Positions 54,588-64,000 of a stretch of 64,000 nt of DNA are shown here, one piece after another (position 1 is the stretch's first letter; every line of letters starts with the position of its first letter). The notes below the pieces were generated by a model. It made no database searches. It was not told where the DNA came from and saw only the letters and a list, made by a program, of their open reading frames with translations. The translations under genes and the position numbers were made by a program. The stretch is from Tubulanus polymorphus (taxonomy: Eukaryota > Nemertea > Palaeonemertea > Tubulaniformes > Tubulanidae): assembly GCF_964204645.1 (NCBI RefSeq), contig NC_134032.1, positions 7,745,175-7,809,174 of the forward strand, read 5' to 3'.

Positions 54588-55682
54588 TAACGATAAAAGG
54601 ACAAACCCGTACGTCTGCTTGTAAGTTTAAAACTCCACCAACATTATGGTAAACGTTCCAAGGTTTTGCATCAATTTTGCTTGCTTTACGATAAAGGAAC
54701 AACCCCGTAGTTATTACTTTTATGTCAGTTGAAATTTCCACCAGTGTTGTGGTAAACGTTCACCCGTGTTATACGGTCGGATCTTCTGGTCACTATGGTT
54801 CCTCAACCTGCTGTTTCCTAGAAGTTAGATATTTAACTCAACAATTCTTTCTCGTATTGATCCGTATTATTGCTCTTGCCTTTCCGCCTACACTACTCAC
54901 TCCAAAGCTAAACTAAAGCTCATCTCTACCTTTCCTCTTCTATATCTTTTTATTATTTAGTAAGGTGTGCAGGCCCTTTACCTCGGTGCTCACGATGCCC
55001 TAGTCATACGGCACAAATTTCACGACCCATGTATGGAGTGTTTACGTACCTACTTACGTCACAATATTCTAAATGTTTTTGCACTCGCCAGAGAGCTCAT
55101 GGCCGCTATTTAGTTTTCCTACGCATATACGTACGTCACATCCCGATAATATGGTTATTTACATAACTTCTATTTATTTTTAATTGTATCAGCAATTTTT
55201 ACACATTATTTTCTAATTTTCAAGGGAAATTTTGAAGCCGTGCTTTGATCAATCAATCAGCTTATGAAATGGGTCTGTCGGACACAAGTCGGCTGTGTTT
55301 TACCTTTTTTGTTCCCAAAAAGGTCGACTGATTTTGGCTTCACCTTTTCGCTCTATACGAACCTTATCGCAGACACTAAGGTACGTGATGTAATTCATGC
55401 AAGAATTCAGAGACCTTCATCCATTCCTTGCAAGGGTTTGATTCCCTACCGCTAATATAAACCCTTCAATGGTCAACCCTTCGATGGTCTAATTATTGCC
55501 CAAGGTTTCTTTGGACAGGTTGCTGCTACTAAAGCGGCCACCAGTCTGTAATGTATATTTTGTAACAATAATACATTAGGCGTTTTTATTTAAGCAACTC
55601 GTATCAAATCGCTTTGCTCCGTCGATTACTGTCACGTGGTACAAATCGAATCGCCTTAAATAAACACTGCAGCGTATCAAAC
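54588..55682. other. Intergenic
   Basis: No supported gene. 54640-54780 holds two related copies of ttaaaactccaccaacatta/tgtggtaaacgttc. Confidence 0.35.
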
Positions 55683-57004
55683 ATGGCGGCGGCGGACGCG
55701 GAAGTCAGACGAAATCGTCTGAAGAATGTTGTCTTCAATTCAGTTTTGCAGCAGTCTTTAACGCGTCCAACGGACACGGGTATATAAGTTCTGAAGAGAA
55801 AAATAAGTGACTGTGACGCCGATTTTTTTCGATGATTTGAAACTGCGAGGAATTGAGATATTTGAAAGATGGGCGGAAACCTCGTATATACAGAATTATC
55901 TGTCAACGGTTGCGAGTTTGTACTCACCTGGTGACTTCAAATCACGGTTCAGGATAAGCAGACAGACATTTGCCGTACTAGAAAATCACATTACGCCTAT
56001 TCTTGCTGCATCTCGGACAAGAAATTCGGATATATCGTATCAGAAGCAAATACTCATTTTCATATATTACTGTAGTACCCAGGATCCATTGATTAGAAAT
56101 GCTGATATATTTGGCTGTTGTGAAGCATCAGTGTTTAGTATTATTGGTAAGTCAAATGATCACGTTATGTACAATATGAATAGCAGACAAAGTTACATCA
56201 ATTCCTGTAAGCAGTAGGCTATGTTCCATCTCTTTGTCATTTCAGCTAAGTTGAGTCAGATCATCAACAAGTATTTGCTGAAGAAGTTTATTAAATGGCC
56301 AACTGGTGATTATGTTCAACAGGTGTTCAATGGTTTCGAAGAGAAACAGCATTTTCCAAAAGTGATTAGGAGCACTGGACGGTACTCACATCCCTATCAA
56401 AACACCAAAAAAAGATGGCGAAGTCTACATTTAGAGGAAAAAGTTTCATTCAATCAATGCCACTGCTGTTTGCGATCATCAAATGCTGTTCAGGTTTGTG
56501 TTTGTGGGCTGGCCAGGATCCACACATGATTCGAGGGTGTTCAAAAATTCAAAACTAGGAACTGCTTGTGAGGACTTAGAAAAAAGAAGTGGTTTGTTTC
56601 CTAACAATAGCCATATACTCGGTGACTCAGCATATGAGTTGAATGATTACCTCTTGACTCCATTTAAAGATAATGGGGCTCTCTCTCAAATCGAGAGAGA
56701 CTATGATTTCTACCATAGTTCGACAAGAATGAAAATCGAGAACACTTTCGGTTGTCTTAAAGGTCGCTTCCGTCGCCTTGAATATATTGACATGCATGAT
56801 CAACAGAGACTTGTTGACTTGATACTAAGTTGTTTTGTGTTACACAACATCTGTTTGCTGAACCATGATGCTGTAGAAGAACAACTCAATGAAGACGTCG
56901 AGATGGAGGAACAGGCTCATAACGAAATTGAAAATGATGATGAAAATGTTTCAGCTGTTGCCAAGCGCAGAGCCATTTCTGTCATGTTGTCATTGTACAA
57001 TTGA
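55683..57004 (+). pseudogene. Second PIF/Harbinger (HARBI1-like) transposase
   Basis: ATG 55683 (MAAADAEVRRNRLKN) may be an N-terminal exon or separate. The main frame from about 55807 encodes the N-terminal region (FKSRFRISRQTFAVLENHI, ILIFIYYCSTQDP). After an intron-like gap (56143-56246, ending TTTCAG) comes IKWPTGDYVQQVFNGFEEKQ. The first catalytic Asp region (ALDGTHIPI) is in another frame near 56375, and an in-frame TAG follows near 56438. The rest is intact to 57004: MLFRFVFVGWPGSTHDSRVF (second Asp), NNSHILGDSAYELNDYLLTP and MKIENTFGCLKGRFRRLEY (Glu). Family: DDE_Tnp_4. Two lesions make it inactive. It pairs with the Myb-like gene at 59.1-60.2 kb. Confidence 0.85.
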
Positions 57005-57046
57005 TTTTTGGAGTATGGTTAAATATCGGTAAGTTGTGTTCTACTG

Positions 57047-57299
57047 TGAAATCAAGGGCAGATCCAGGGGAGGGGGTTCTGAGGGTTCTGGAATACCGGT
57101 CAAGCTTTGTCTATGCCCCTTAATCCATTAAAAGTGCCATCGATTGGCATGATTTGGTGAGTAAGTGCCCCTGAAAACTACAAGTATGATGTAAAGTGCC
57201 CATGATTTGACATAGAAAGTGCCCTCCCCCATAATAGTGACTTCCCTTATACAATCGGAACCCCCTCGAGACAGGGCCCTGGATTCGCCCATGAAATCT
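57047..57299. mobile_element. hAT-type MITE, 237 bp, 8-bp duplication
   Basis: Element 57055-57291 has ends AGGGCAGATCCAG and CTGGATTCGCCCA (inverted, two mismatches). Flanks are TGAAATCA and TGAAATCT, an 8-bp target duplication with one mismatch. An 8-bp duplication and (C)AGGG-CGGATCCAG-like ends are typical of hAT elements. The inside has no ORF. Confidence 0.75.
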
Positions 57300-58575
57300 A
57301 ACTTGGTATTTATTTCATGTATTTTCTCAGGTGTTCATTGGACAGTAACAAACAGCTCGCAGTAGATTGAATTATACCGATTGATTTATAACCAACACTC
57401 AGTACCTTGCCATGAATCGTCGTTGTCCGCAATACTGTAAATCGCGTTCTTTAATATATCCGAGAGAACTTTTCAAGATAATTTCATCAATGTAGTTGCA
57501 TTTAAAATTTAACCAAAATGTGATCTGAAATTTAACCAAAGTGTGATTGTGCACTTCATGTGTGATCTGTTGTTATACTCAATATAGATGAAAAAATATA
57601 AGTACAATTGACCAGATAAATAAAATTGTTTTTGACCTCTCTTCTCTACTTCAATATTAGTTGGCTACAGTAACCTCATTACAGCAAACATCAAGGGACC
57701 AGAAAATCTGTTCGTTATAACCGATACTTCGCTACATCCAGTATGAAATCAAATTGTTTTACATGGGACAAAATTCTGTTTCTTATATCTGATGAATCGA
57801 ATCCGAGTTTGTTATAATGAGATCCCACTGTATTTTGCTTGGTGTCATGGCTGTATTTTTGTCACACAAGTGGTCGACATGACGGCATGCTTAAAACAAA
57901 GACAGTGAACCTCGCCTTACTCAGACATGGCAAACTCATGATTAATGCGGACAATGAAGAACTATAATAATCATTTTCTATATTCTAATTCTTAATTCAG
58001 ACCAATTTGGATGGTCCCAGTTTATTCAAGTGAGACTAACTGCATCACCGATCTGACCAAATATTTTCCAATTTTTGTGCCGTTGAAATGAGAAACGGGC
58101 AGTCGTTGCTCCTCAAGCCCCTATGGAGAAATTGAATCCATTAGAAGACTTAATACAAAAAGAATGATCTAAAAGAATGGAAAAATACTAGCATAATTGC
58201 AAGTAAGTTCGTTTATTAAATGCAAAAAGTATCACAATTAAAACTGAAAAACACATATCAGTTATTTTAATACTTCTGTATGGCTGAGACAAGTTCCTTA
58301 AAAATATTTGAATTCAGTTAAAACTTTTGCAGGTCACTAAAACTTAGAACATTATCAGGTTCCCTAACTACAAACAATAATGCTAATTCTTTAACAAAAT
58401 TCTTAATGAAAAGAAAACTTTAACAGGTCAACACAACTTGGACCACTATCAGGTTCCCTATATAAAATATAGTTTAAACAATAATACTAATTCTTCAACA
58501 AAATTCTTAATGAAAAGAAAACCTTAACAGGTCAACACAACTTAGACCACTATCAGGTTTGATAATTACTCTAAT
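57300..58575. other. Interior of Harbinger region, non-coding
   Basis: No reading frame. A direct duplication of ttcttaatgaaaagaaaact-taacaggtcaacacaact occurs at about 58400-58440 and 58500-58545. Confidence 0.45.
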
Positions 58576-58680
58576 GGATCCAGATTCGCAAAACAAATTA
58601 CTCTTAAATCAATTTACGATGAACAGAGTTAATTAAGAAATAAAATCGATTTAAGAGTTACTCTTTTTGTGAAACTGGAC
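58576..58680. repeat. Inverted repeat around aattactcttaaatc
   Basis: caaaacaaattactcttaaatc and gatttaagagttactctttt face each other across about 50 bp. Possibly subterminal repeats of the Harbinger element or a small MITE. Confidence 0.5.
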
Positions 58681-58744
58681 TCGGAAGTATGTTACAGTAC
58701 TACTGTATTCAGGTAATTCTACAAACGGCTGCGATTCAACCCAG

Positions 58745-58823
58745 CCACTCTAGGGAACTTATCAAAGGTGAGTGTGTGATTGCACATTGCCCATCACCTG
58801 CCTTTGATAAGTTCCCAGAGTGG
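58745..58823. repeat. Hairpin, arms 23-24 bp
   Basis: CCACTCTAGGGAACTTATCA-AAGG and CCTTTGATAAGTTCCCAGAGTGG are reverse complements with one indel, around a 32-bp loop. Confidence 0.8.
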
Positions 58824-59111
58824 GCACTTTTAAGAGTCAACAAACAGTATGCTGGGCGGGACACGGAATTTAAATTCTGAAATGAAAGGGGCCCAATTCC
58901 CGACCACCTTCATACTGGATGTTGACTCAAAAAGGTACTTAGGGCCTTACAGGATTATAAATCAATGGACTTAATTACAATAGTATTTTGAGGTAAAAAT
59001 ATCACTGATTTTATGAAGGAATTACAAAATGAGAATAATCCATAATTTCAATGCCTTTAAAATTTATCAAGCAGTTTCTCTAATAGATTTATCTTTTTTC
59101 TTCATTTTCCA

Positions 59112-59649
59112 TCAAATCTCTGTGTGCTGCTTTTGTAATTCCTTCATAAAATCCTGATTCTGGGTGTCACGCTTCTCCTGTAAAACTTCTAGAGCCTTGA
59201 CAACTTTAGATTTTTTTGGCGATGCCATCCGAGATAGTTTTGGCCGTTTATTTAGTGCCATTACAGGTAAGTCGAATGGATCAGTTTCCGTTTCAGTGGT
59301 TGAACTTTCATCATCCTCGATGATTGTTGATTCTCTTACGGAATCAGGTATTACATTGGCCTTAGTTCCCAAAAATTCGTCAAGTTCATCAAAAAAAGGA
59401 CAAGTTTTGGGGTCTCGTCCAGTTTTATTATCATGGTCTTTTGTTTGCCTATAGTTCCGCAAGAGATTGTTATATTTTTTATTTTAATTGCATCCAGTCG
59501 AAGTTATACCCGGCTTTCTGCATATCTTTTGCGATTTTCTCCCAAACGCGTTTCTTAACAGTTTTCTTGTCAACCCTCTTATCATGATTTTGCTTATACA
59601 GTTCTATCAGTATCAAAACCGCACCGTGAGGCATTTGTTCTACACCTAA
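59112..59649 (-). pseudogene. Myb/SANT-like DNA-binding partner of Harbinger
   Basis: Minus strand. After a good acceptor (TTTGTTTTTTTAG near 59650) the frame reads VLILIELYKQNHDKRVDKKT and KRVWEKIAKDMQKAGYNFDW, a Myb/SANT-like (trihelix-type) domain. A one-base shift in an A-rich run near 59480 then leads to the frame from 59462: NYRQTKDHDNKTGRDPKTCP and FFDELDEFLGT. An acidic/Ser/Thr linker and a basic helical tail (SKVVKALEVLQEKRDTQNQD) follow, ending at 59112. Harbinger transposases need such a protein to enter the nucleus and bind ends. It faces the transposase at 55.7-57.0 kb, the usual two-gene arrangement. Confidence 0.75.
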
Positions 59650-59988
59650 AAAAACAAACAGTATATGTCACATTACAAACTATTAGTTGACATTTTGATA
59701 GTTGACCCCGGCCTCCAGTTCCATCCCATTTTTCGCTCCCATTGACTTTCAATTGTGGGTTTTTGTCACATGTGTTAGCGTCCGACAATTTTGCTGAAAT
59801 GAATTTTTTGCATCATCTACATTCAAATAAATGTGATTTAAGGACATGATTTTATCTATCGCTAAAAAAATCAACTTCTTATACAAAGACACCATCCTTG
59901 CGTACGTACTTGAATGGGGGCATTAAGTGATAAGTACAACTGCGTACAAGGGGGAGGGGAGTCTAAAAATTGGCAGATTTTTGCGTAC

Positions 59989-60186
59989 CTACTTAATTGA
60001 TGGTCCCTTACCTTTGCGGATTGACGAATTCGAACAATCATCAAGATGGGTTTTCTCTCGACTGGTAACAGTGCTTTCGTAGGCTGTATCAGAAGTACAA
60101 TTATCTTCAGCTGACGTCTTATGTCTCAAATACAAATCTTTCAATTTATCAATTTCCGTTTGATCTGAAATGAAACTTAAGTTCAA
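59989..60186 (-). other. Possible upstream exon of the Myb-like gene
   Basis: A 65-codon minus frame (about residues 1-40: SDQTEIDKLKDLYLRHKTSA), polar and helical. It lies on the same strand upstream of the Myb-like exon and could be its 5' exon or leader. No domain recognised. Confidence 0.25.
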
Positions 60187-60389
60187 TCATAATTCTATGC
60201 ATTTATATTGATATATATATAGTTTATTTCAAACAAGAAATTGTGACAAATTTAATATTTATGACGGATGTTCCAATGTCAGTGGATAGTTATATTCTAC
60301 TACTGCTAAAACAAAATAAAATAACCCCCATGAAAATCAAAATTAACAGTCCAATTTCAGACAACTGCATGTGTCTTGATCTTAACAAA

Positions 60390-61142
60390 GCATCTTTGGC
60401 TAAATCACGATTGGTAGAACACTATATCCGTGTTGTCGCGATGTAGAGAGAATCCCACAATGATAATGAAAAAGTCCGAAAATGAAACTTCGAGATAGTA
60501 GTTTATTTCAATGTTTCGACTATATCCTAATAGTCATCTTCAGGAATAATGAGATACTACAAAAATTATGAGATATATATACAATCCAGAGACAAAGAGA
60601 CTAATTCAAGTAATCAGAGATGATACAAACTAAAGGAAAATTAACGAAGAAACAGTTTCACACTTAAGTAGATTAAAGGGAACCAAACCAAGGGGTAATT
60701 ATAAACAACAATAGTGAGTATGAATATAAATTGAAACTTAAAATCAGTAGTAAAGAGACAAACTAGGGGGCACTCAAATTAAAACAATGGTGAATACAAG
60801 TTGAGAGACTAAAATTGATGAGTGACAAATAACAAAGGATCAAGGGGGAAATCAAGTGTTGAGTTTAACCAGTTTACAGAGGAATTTTGATATAAGTTTA
60901 TTAACGGGTGAAAAACCATTGTTAAGATTTATAACTTTGTTCGAATTTTCAATTATTAATGCAGATTCCAAAATATGTCTTTTAGTTTTATCGCTGCAAG
61001 GGTAAATTAATTCAGCATTAGCGAAATCAAAATTGTGTGAAGTCTGAAGTTGCTAGCGGAGTTGCTAGTCATGTATTTCAGACCTCACACAATTTTGATT
61101 TCGCTAATGCCGAATTAATTTACCCTTGCAGCGATAAAACTA
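60390..61142 (-). mobile_element. Penelope-like retroelement 3' part
   Basis: On the minus strand, a frame from about 61044 to the stop at 60852 reads SHNFDFANAELIYPCSDKTK, RHILESALIIENSNKV, then NNGFSPVNKLISKF. This text is typical of the extreme C-terminus of Penelope-like polyproteins. Downstream (to 60390) is the same sequence as the foldback at 4920-5640, including a hammerhead-like core at 60513-60543 (CTGAAGA, GACTAT/ATAGTC stem, GAAAC). The start of the coding piece is mirrored at about 61072-61142, giving a palindrome with 65-70-bp arms. Confidence 0.7.
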
Positions 61143-61144
61143 AA

Positions 61145-61401
61145 ATCTTTTTCATTTTCAAACTTAATTTGAATTATACAGTTTATTGTTAAGCTCATGA
61201 ATATACATGTGATTCCTTAATTATTTTTTTATTTTTATATTTTTTATTGCATATTTCACAGCATTTAATATTATTTATTCGATCTGAAATATAATCAATG
61301 TTTTCTTTTAATTCAGCGTATCTAATTTTACAGCTATCATAGAATTCTAACAACTGTTTCAAACTGTAAACTGAGAATGAAAATAAACCTGAATAATACA
61401 A
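61145..61401 (-). pseudogene. Second copy of AT-rich element ORF C
   Basis: The minus frame from 61401 reads SGLFSFSVYSLKQLLEFYDS, then RYAELKENIDYISDRINNIK, then CCEICNKKYKNKK, matching ORF C at 51640-51941 at most positions. It lacks the N-terminus and loses frame in the finger helix, after which LRNHMYIHELNNKLYNSN continues one base out of phase. The finger's final His residues are kept in that frame. It abuts the Penelope palindrome, so insertion of one into the other is likely. Confidence 0.55.
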
Positions 61402-61409
61402 TTCACTAG

Positions 61410-62301
61410 CTTGAATCTAAAATATCTAGAATCAAAAGTCCGTTATTGCTTATAATTCATTATTGCGACAATTCATTATCTTCATAAAAAGAATTACCAA
61501 TTTTTACCAATGTAATAAATTTGCAACAAGAAACTTTGACCCCCATCAATCACTGAATGTTTGACTTAAACATTTATTCGAGATACCTACCTTGTTGTAC
61601 AAATATTAGACATTACATAGGTCCGTATAATTACATCTTTATGAATGAAGGGACTTCTTAATTTTAATTTGAATTTCCTGCTGAAATGATATTGCAATTC
61701 ATGTGAATTGAGCAAACTTCGTTCGTTGTCAGAAATAAACACTGTAAGGTTCTGCCACCTGTTGCGTTGTGAATGAACTAAGTAAGATGAATAGATTTGC
61801 TAAAGTGGTTAATAGAGGATGTAATCACCTTCTGCCTAATTTTCTGAACCGCCAAAATCAGTGTAGCAAATTTGCTACGTGGGTCAATAGAGGGTTAAAT
61901 GTCTTAGATTTTGGTAATAGCAGATTTGTTACCAAAATTAGTTATCTTTTATAATTTATGTTACATTCAAATTAATAATTTATCACAATATTTTTAAGGG
62001 GGCATTTGATCTGTTAAAACTTTTCGATATCATGTTCCTGCGTCTCATATCTTTCCAGTTATATATACGTACTTAGGTTGGATGGGTTTACTAATGCTTG
62101 CTGGTTGGATTTGAATCGCGGAACTTTGATGCACATTTTCATTCATTTTATAACCTGGAATAATATCTTCTAGAATAATGTGCTGAATATTGGTTGGAAT
62201 ATAGAAAGCTCTGTCACTCAGCCATCATTCCATTACATAAGAAGCTTTTAGTGCATCGAAAATATTGAAAGCCTTTGAAACAAATATCGTTCAGTAAAAT
62301 T
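61410..62301. other. Intergenic; upstream region of the receptor gene
   Basis: No gene. A short ORF at 61769-61954 contains two related segments (VNRGCNHLLPNFLNRQNQ and VNRGLNVLDFGN) that reflect a local DNA duplication. No convincing TATA box seen for the receptor. Confidence 0.35.
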
Positions 62302-63237
62302 ATGGTGACCAATCATACGACAACTTTTACGTACGAGTTGGTAATTGTAGATATCAAGTTTGTGCACCGAAAGCAATACCCGACAACATTTATAACGTTG
62401 TCGGCTGTCAATATGGTCCTTGTCACTGTGTTTGGTTTAGTCGGTAATGGCATCATAGTAGCGCTCATGTTGACTCCCAAATTCCGCAAGCAACTGTTTG
62501 GGAATTTTTTTCTCATTCTTGCCGTATCGGATAGTGGTGTGATAGTTTATTATTTATTTATGTGTCTGAATGCAGTTTATTATCACATTTACCAAACTAT
62601 TTTGATAAATGTTCATCGCGATGATTTTACTTGCATTGCGCTTTTAGTTGCGTACGTTGGTGTTTTATCATTAAGTCCCAATGTGCTTTGTTTGATATCG
62701 TTGGAAAGAGCTTGTATCGTGCGATTCCCATTCCGGGGACCTCGATTCTGGGATTCAAATGCTGCCAAACTCATTTCGCTGGTAGTAATCTGTGTATCGC
62801 TCTGTATCGTTACATACGAAGCTAAAGGTGTAGTGTATATGGAAGGAATGGGCTGCGTTCACACAACGGATAAAACGTTAATCAAAGCCCTACAAATCAC
62901 ATGTATTTTATTCATTCCAAGCTCAGTAATGATAGTCTCAACTACGCTTATAGTTCTGACGCTCGCGACAAAGCGTTTAGAGACGAATCGCTCGACGTCT
63001 TCATCGGTGTCTGTGATGGTCGTATCCACGTGCATAATGTTCCTACTGATAAGTTTCCCAAACAATGTAATTTGGATTCGGTCTTGGGTTAATCCAAAAG
63101 TTTCCCAATCACAGCTAGCCTTTCAAATAACCGACACGATCTACCGTTGGAACTTTGCGGTGAATTTCTACGTCTATGTATTAACTGGAAGAGAAATTTG
63201 CAGCGCTTTACGCCGTTATTTTCCTTGCGGACGTTAA
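62302..63237 (+). CDS. Rhodopsin-like G-protein-coupled receptor, intronless
   Basis: 311 residues from ATG 62302, uninterrupted. A glycosylation site (N4-H-T) lies in the outside N-terminus. TM1 holds the GN motif (VFGLVGNGIIVALML, N about 49) and TM2 ILAVSD. TM3 begins after Cys111 and ends in ERACIVRF, so DRY is replaced by ERA (135-137). A Cys in the second outer loop (GMGCVHTT) can pair with Cys111. TM5 has FIPSSVMIVSTTLIVL, TM6 MVVSTCIMFLLISFPNNV (no CWxP) and TM7 NFAVNFYVYVLTG in place of NPxxY. A Cys near the end (RYFPCGR) could be palmitoylated. It fits the large intronless peptide-receptor-like families of lophotrochozoans. The ligand is unknown. Confidence 0.85.
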   Translation: MVTNHTTTFTYELVIVDIKFVHRKQYPTTFITLSAVNMVLVTVFGLVGNGIIVALMLTPKFRKQLFGNFFLILAVSDSGVIVYYLFMCLNAVYYHIYQTILINVHRDDFTCIALLVAYVGVLSLSPNVLCLISLERACIVRFPFRGPRFWDSNAAKLISLVVICVSLCIVTYEAKGVVYMEGMGCVHTTDKTLIKALQITCILFIPSSVMIVSTTLIVLTLATKRLETNRSTSSSVSVMVVSTCIMFLLISFPNNVIWIRSWVNPKVSQSQLAFQITDTIYRWNFAVNFYVYVLTGREICSALRRYFPCGR

Positions 63238-64000
63238 CCAAAAAACTTAGATTAATTTACTTTATTCCAAAGTATCAATTTCATTTTTAGCTCTCGAGGA
63301 ACGAGTGAGCTATTATGCGTGTTGGCATCGTGCCGTGTTGGTTTACCGTGAACCACCAAAGGACACCGTTTTTACAGTCGTTGAATTAACGAAAGATCCG
63401 ATAAATGCAGTTAAATACGCTGCAAAAATAGTTCCGGTATTCAAGATTAATATATTAATTCCACATTATATTGGGTTGAATGGCGATAGAAGTTGATCAC
63501 AATTTCAGATTTTCCGATCATTTTCTGGCTGATTTCTCTATTGAAGTATCACGGCCTCGTACTAAACGAAAACCATCGCATATGTTAAACGAATTCGAAT
63601 CTTCATTTTCTGAGAGACATTGCTAGCAGAACATTGAATTGGAATCTGCTGCACTTGTGACGAACGTGTTAGATAGGAATACCAAGAAACGAATTCCCAT
63701 TTAGACCATGCATCTAGAATTGTAAGATACAGAATTATTTGAAATAAAGGAAATTTGATGGTGTTTGTTTCTTTGTTTTCTTAAAAATTGCTTTACGTCG
63801 CTCAGATCTCCTTGTTTCCTATGAATATCCCCTGGATAATAATGTTTCAGCATTCGGGTATCATAGTTGGGTTAAATTGAACAAACTATTTTCAGAATGG
63901 CTTACCAGTTCCATTTTACATTCAAATCTAATCTTAATGAGGGCTGGGACTAGGAAGATCTTACAAATGATCTAATAAGTTACTGTTTAATCCAATAGAT
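63238..64000. other. Receptor 3' flank
   Basis: No supported gene. AATAAA at about 63742 could serve as a poly(A) signal for the receptor transcript. An open frame at 63305-63496 shows no family resemblance. Confidence 0.35.

Overview
The window reads as repeat-rich, AT-rich nuclear DNA from an invertebrate animal. Evidence: spliced genes with GT-AG introns, an intronless seven-helix receptor at the right edge, and many classes of eukaryotic transposon. A dispersed motif (AACAAGAGGCCCATGGGCC, near 3130 and in altered form near 23000) is one I associate from memory with lophotrochozoans such as molluscs. The species cannot be settled from sequence alone. Most of the window is transposon debris, with little host coding sequence.

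Layout: 1-18 kb holds decayed genes and repeats: a broken multi-exon gene (2.2-3.1 kb), a Penelope-like foldback (4.9-5.6 kb), a 135-bp satellite (7.9-8.7 kb), a gag/ORF1-like relic (8.7-10.3 kb) and a zinc-finger region around a 35-bp minisatellite (13.2-14.7 kb). From 18 to 31 kb there is a PIF/Harbinger transposase relic whose first exons are tandemly triplicated, plus piggyBac and Merlin relics, MITEs and a large palindrome.

The centrepiece is a complete-looking Polinton/Maverick (adintovirus-like) element at 33202-47144. It is 13943 bp long, has terminal inverted repeats and sits between two exact copies of a 6-bp target duplication (AGTGTT). It landed in the reverse-transcriptase frame of a minus-strand CR1/L2-like LINE, whose two halves lie on either side (about 31.97-33.20 and 47.15-50.16 kb). 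Its genes are a spliced tandem-PC4 protein, protein-primed DNA polymerase B (minus strand), packaging ATPase, two small conserved proteins, a TATA-binding protein (TBP) homologue, integrase, minor capsid (penton-like), a pX/pVI-like protein, major capsid and an adenain-like protease. Carrying both TBP and PC4 homologues suggests the element brings its own transcription-initiation factors, which is the most striking biology here. Several of its genes carry single frame breaks, often in homopolymers, so the copy is either recently decayed or contains assembly errors.

To the right, 50.4-52.6 kb is a very AT-rich cassette of small ORFs (membrane segments, coiled coils, zinc-finger tails) that I cannot assign to a known element. 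One of its genes recurs at 61.2 kb. A second Harbinger element with a Myb-like partner gene spans about 55.7-60.2 kb, a Penelope-like relic lies at 60.4-61.1 kb, and the receptor gene is at 62.3-63.2 kb.
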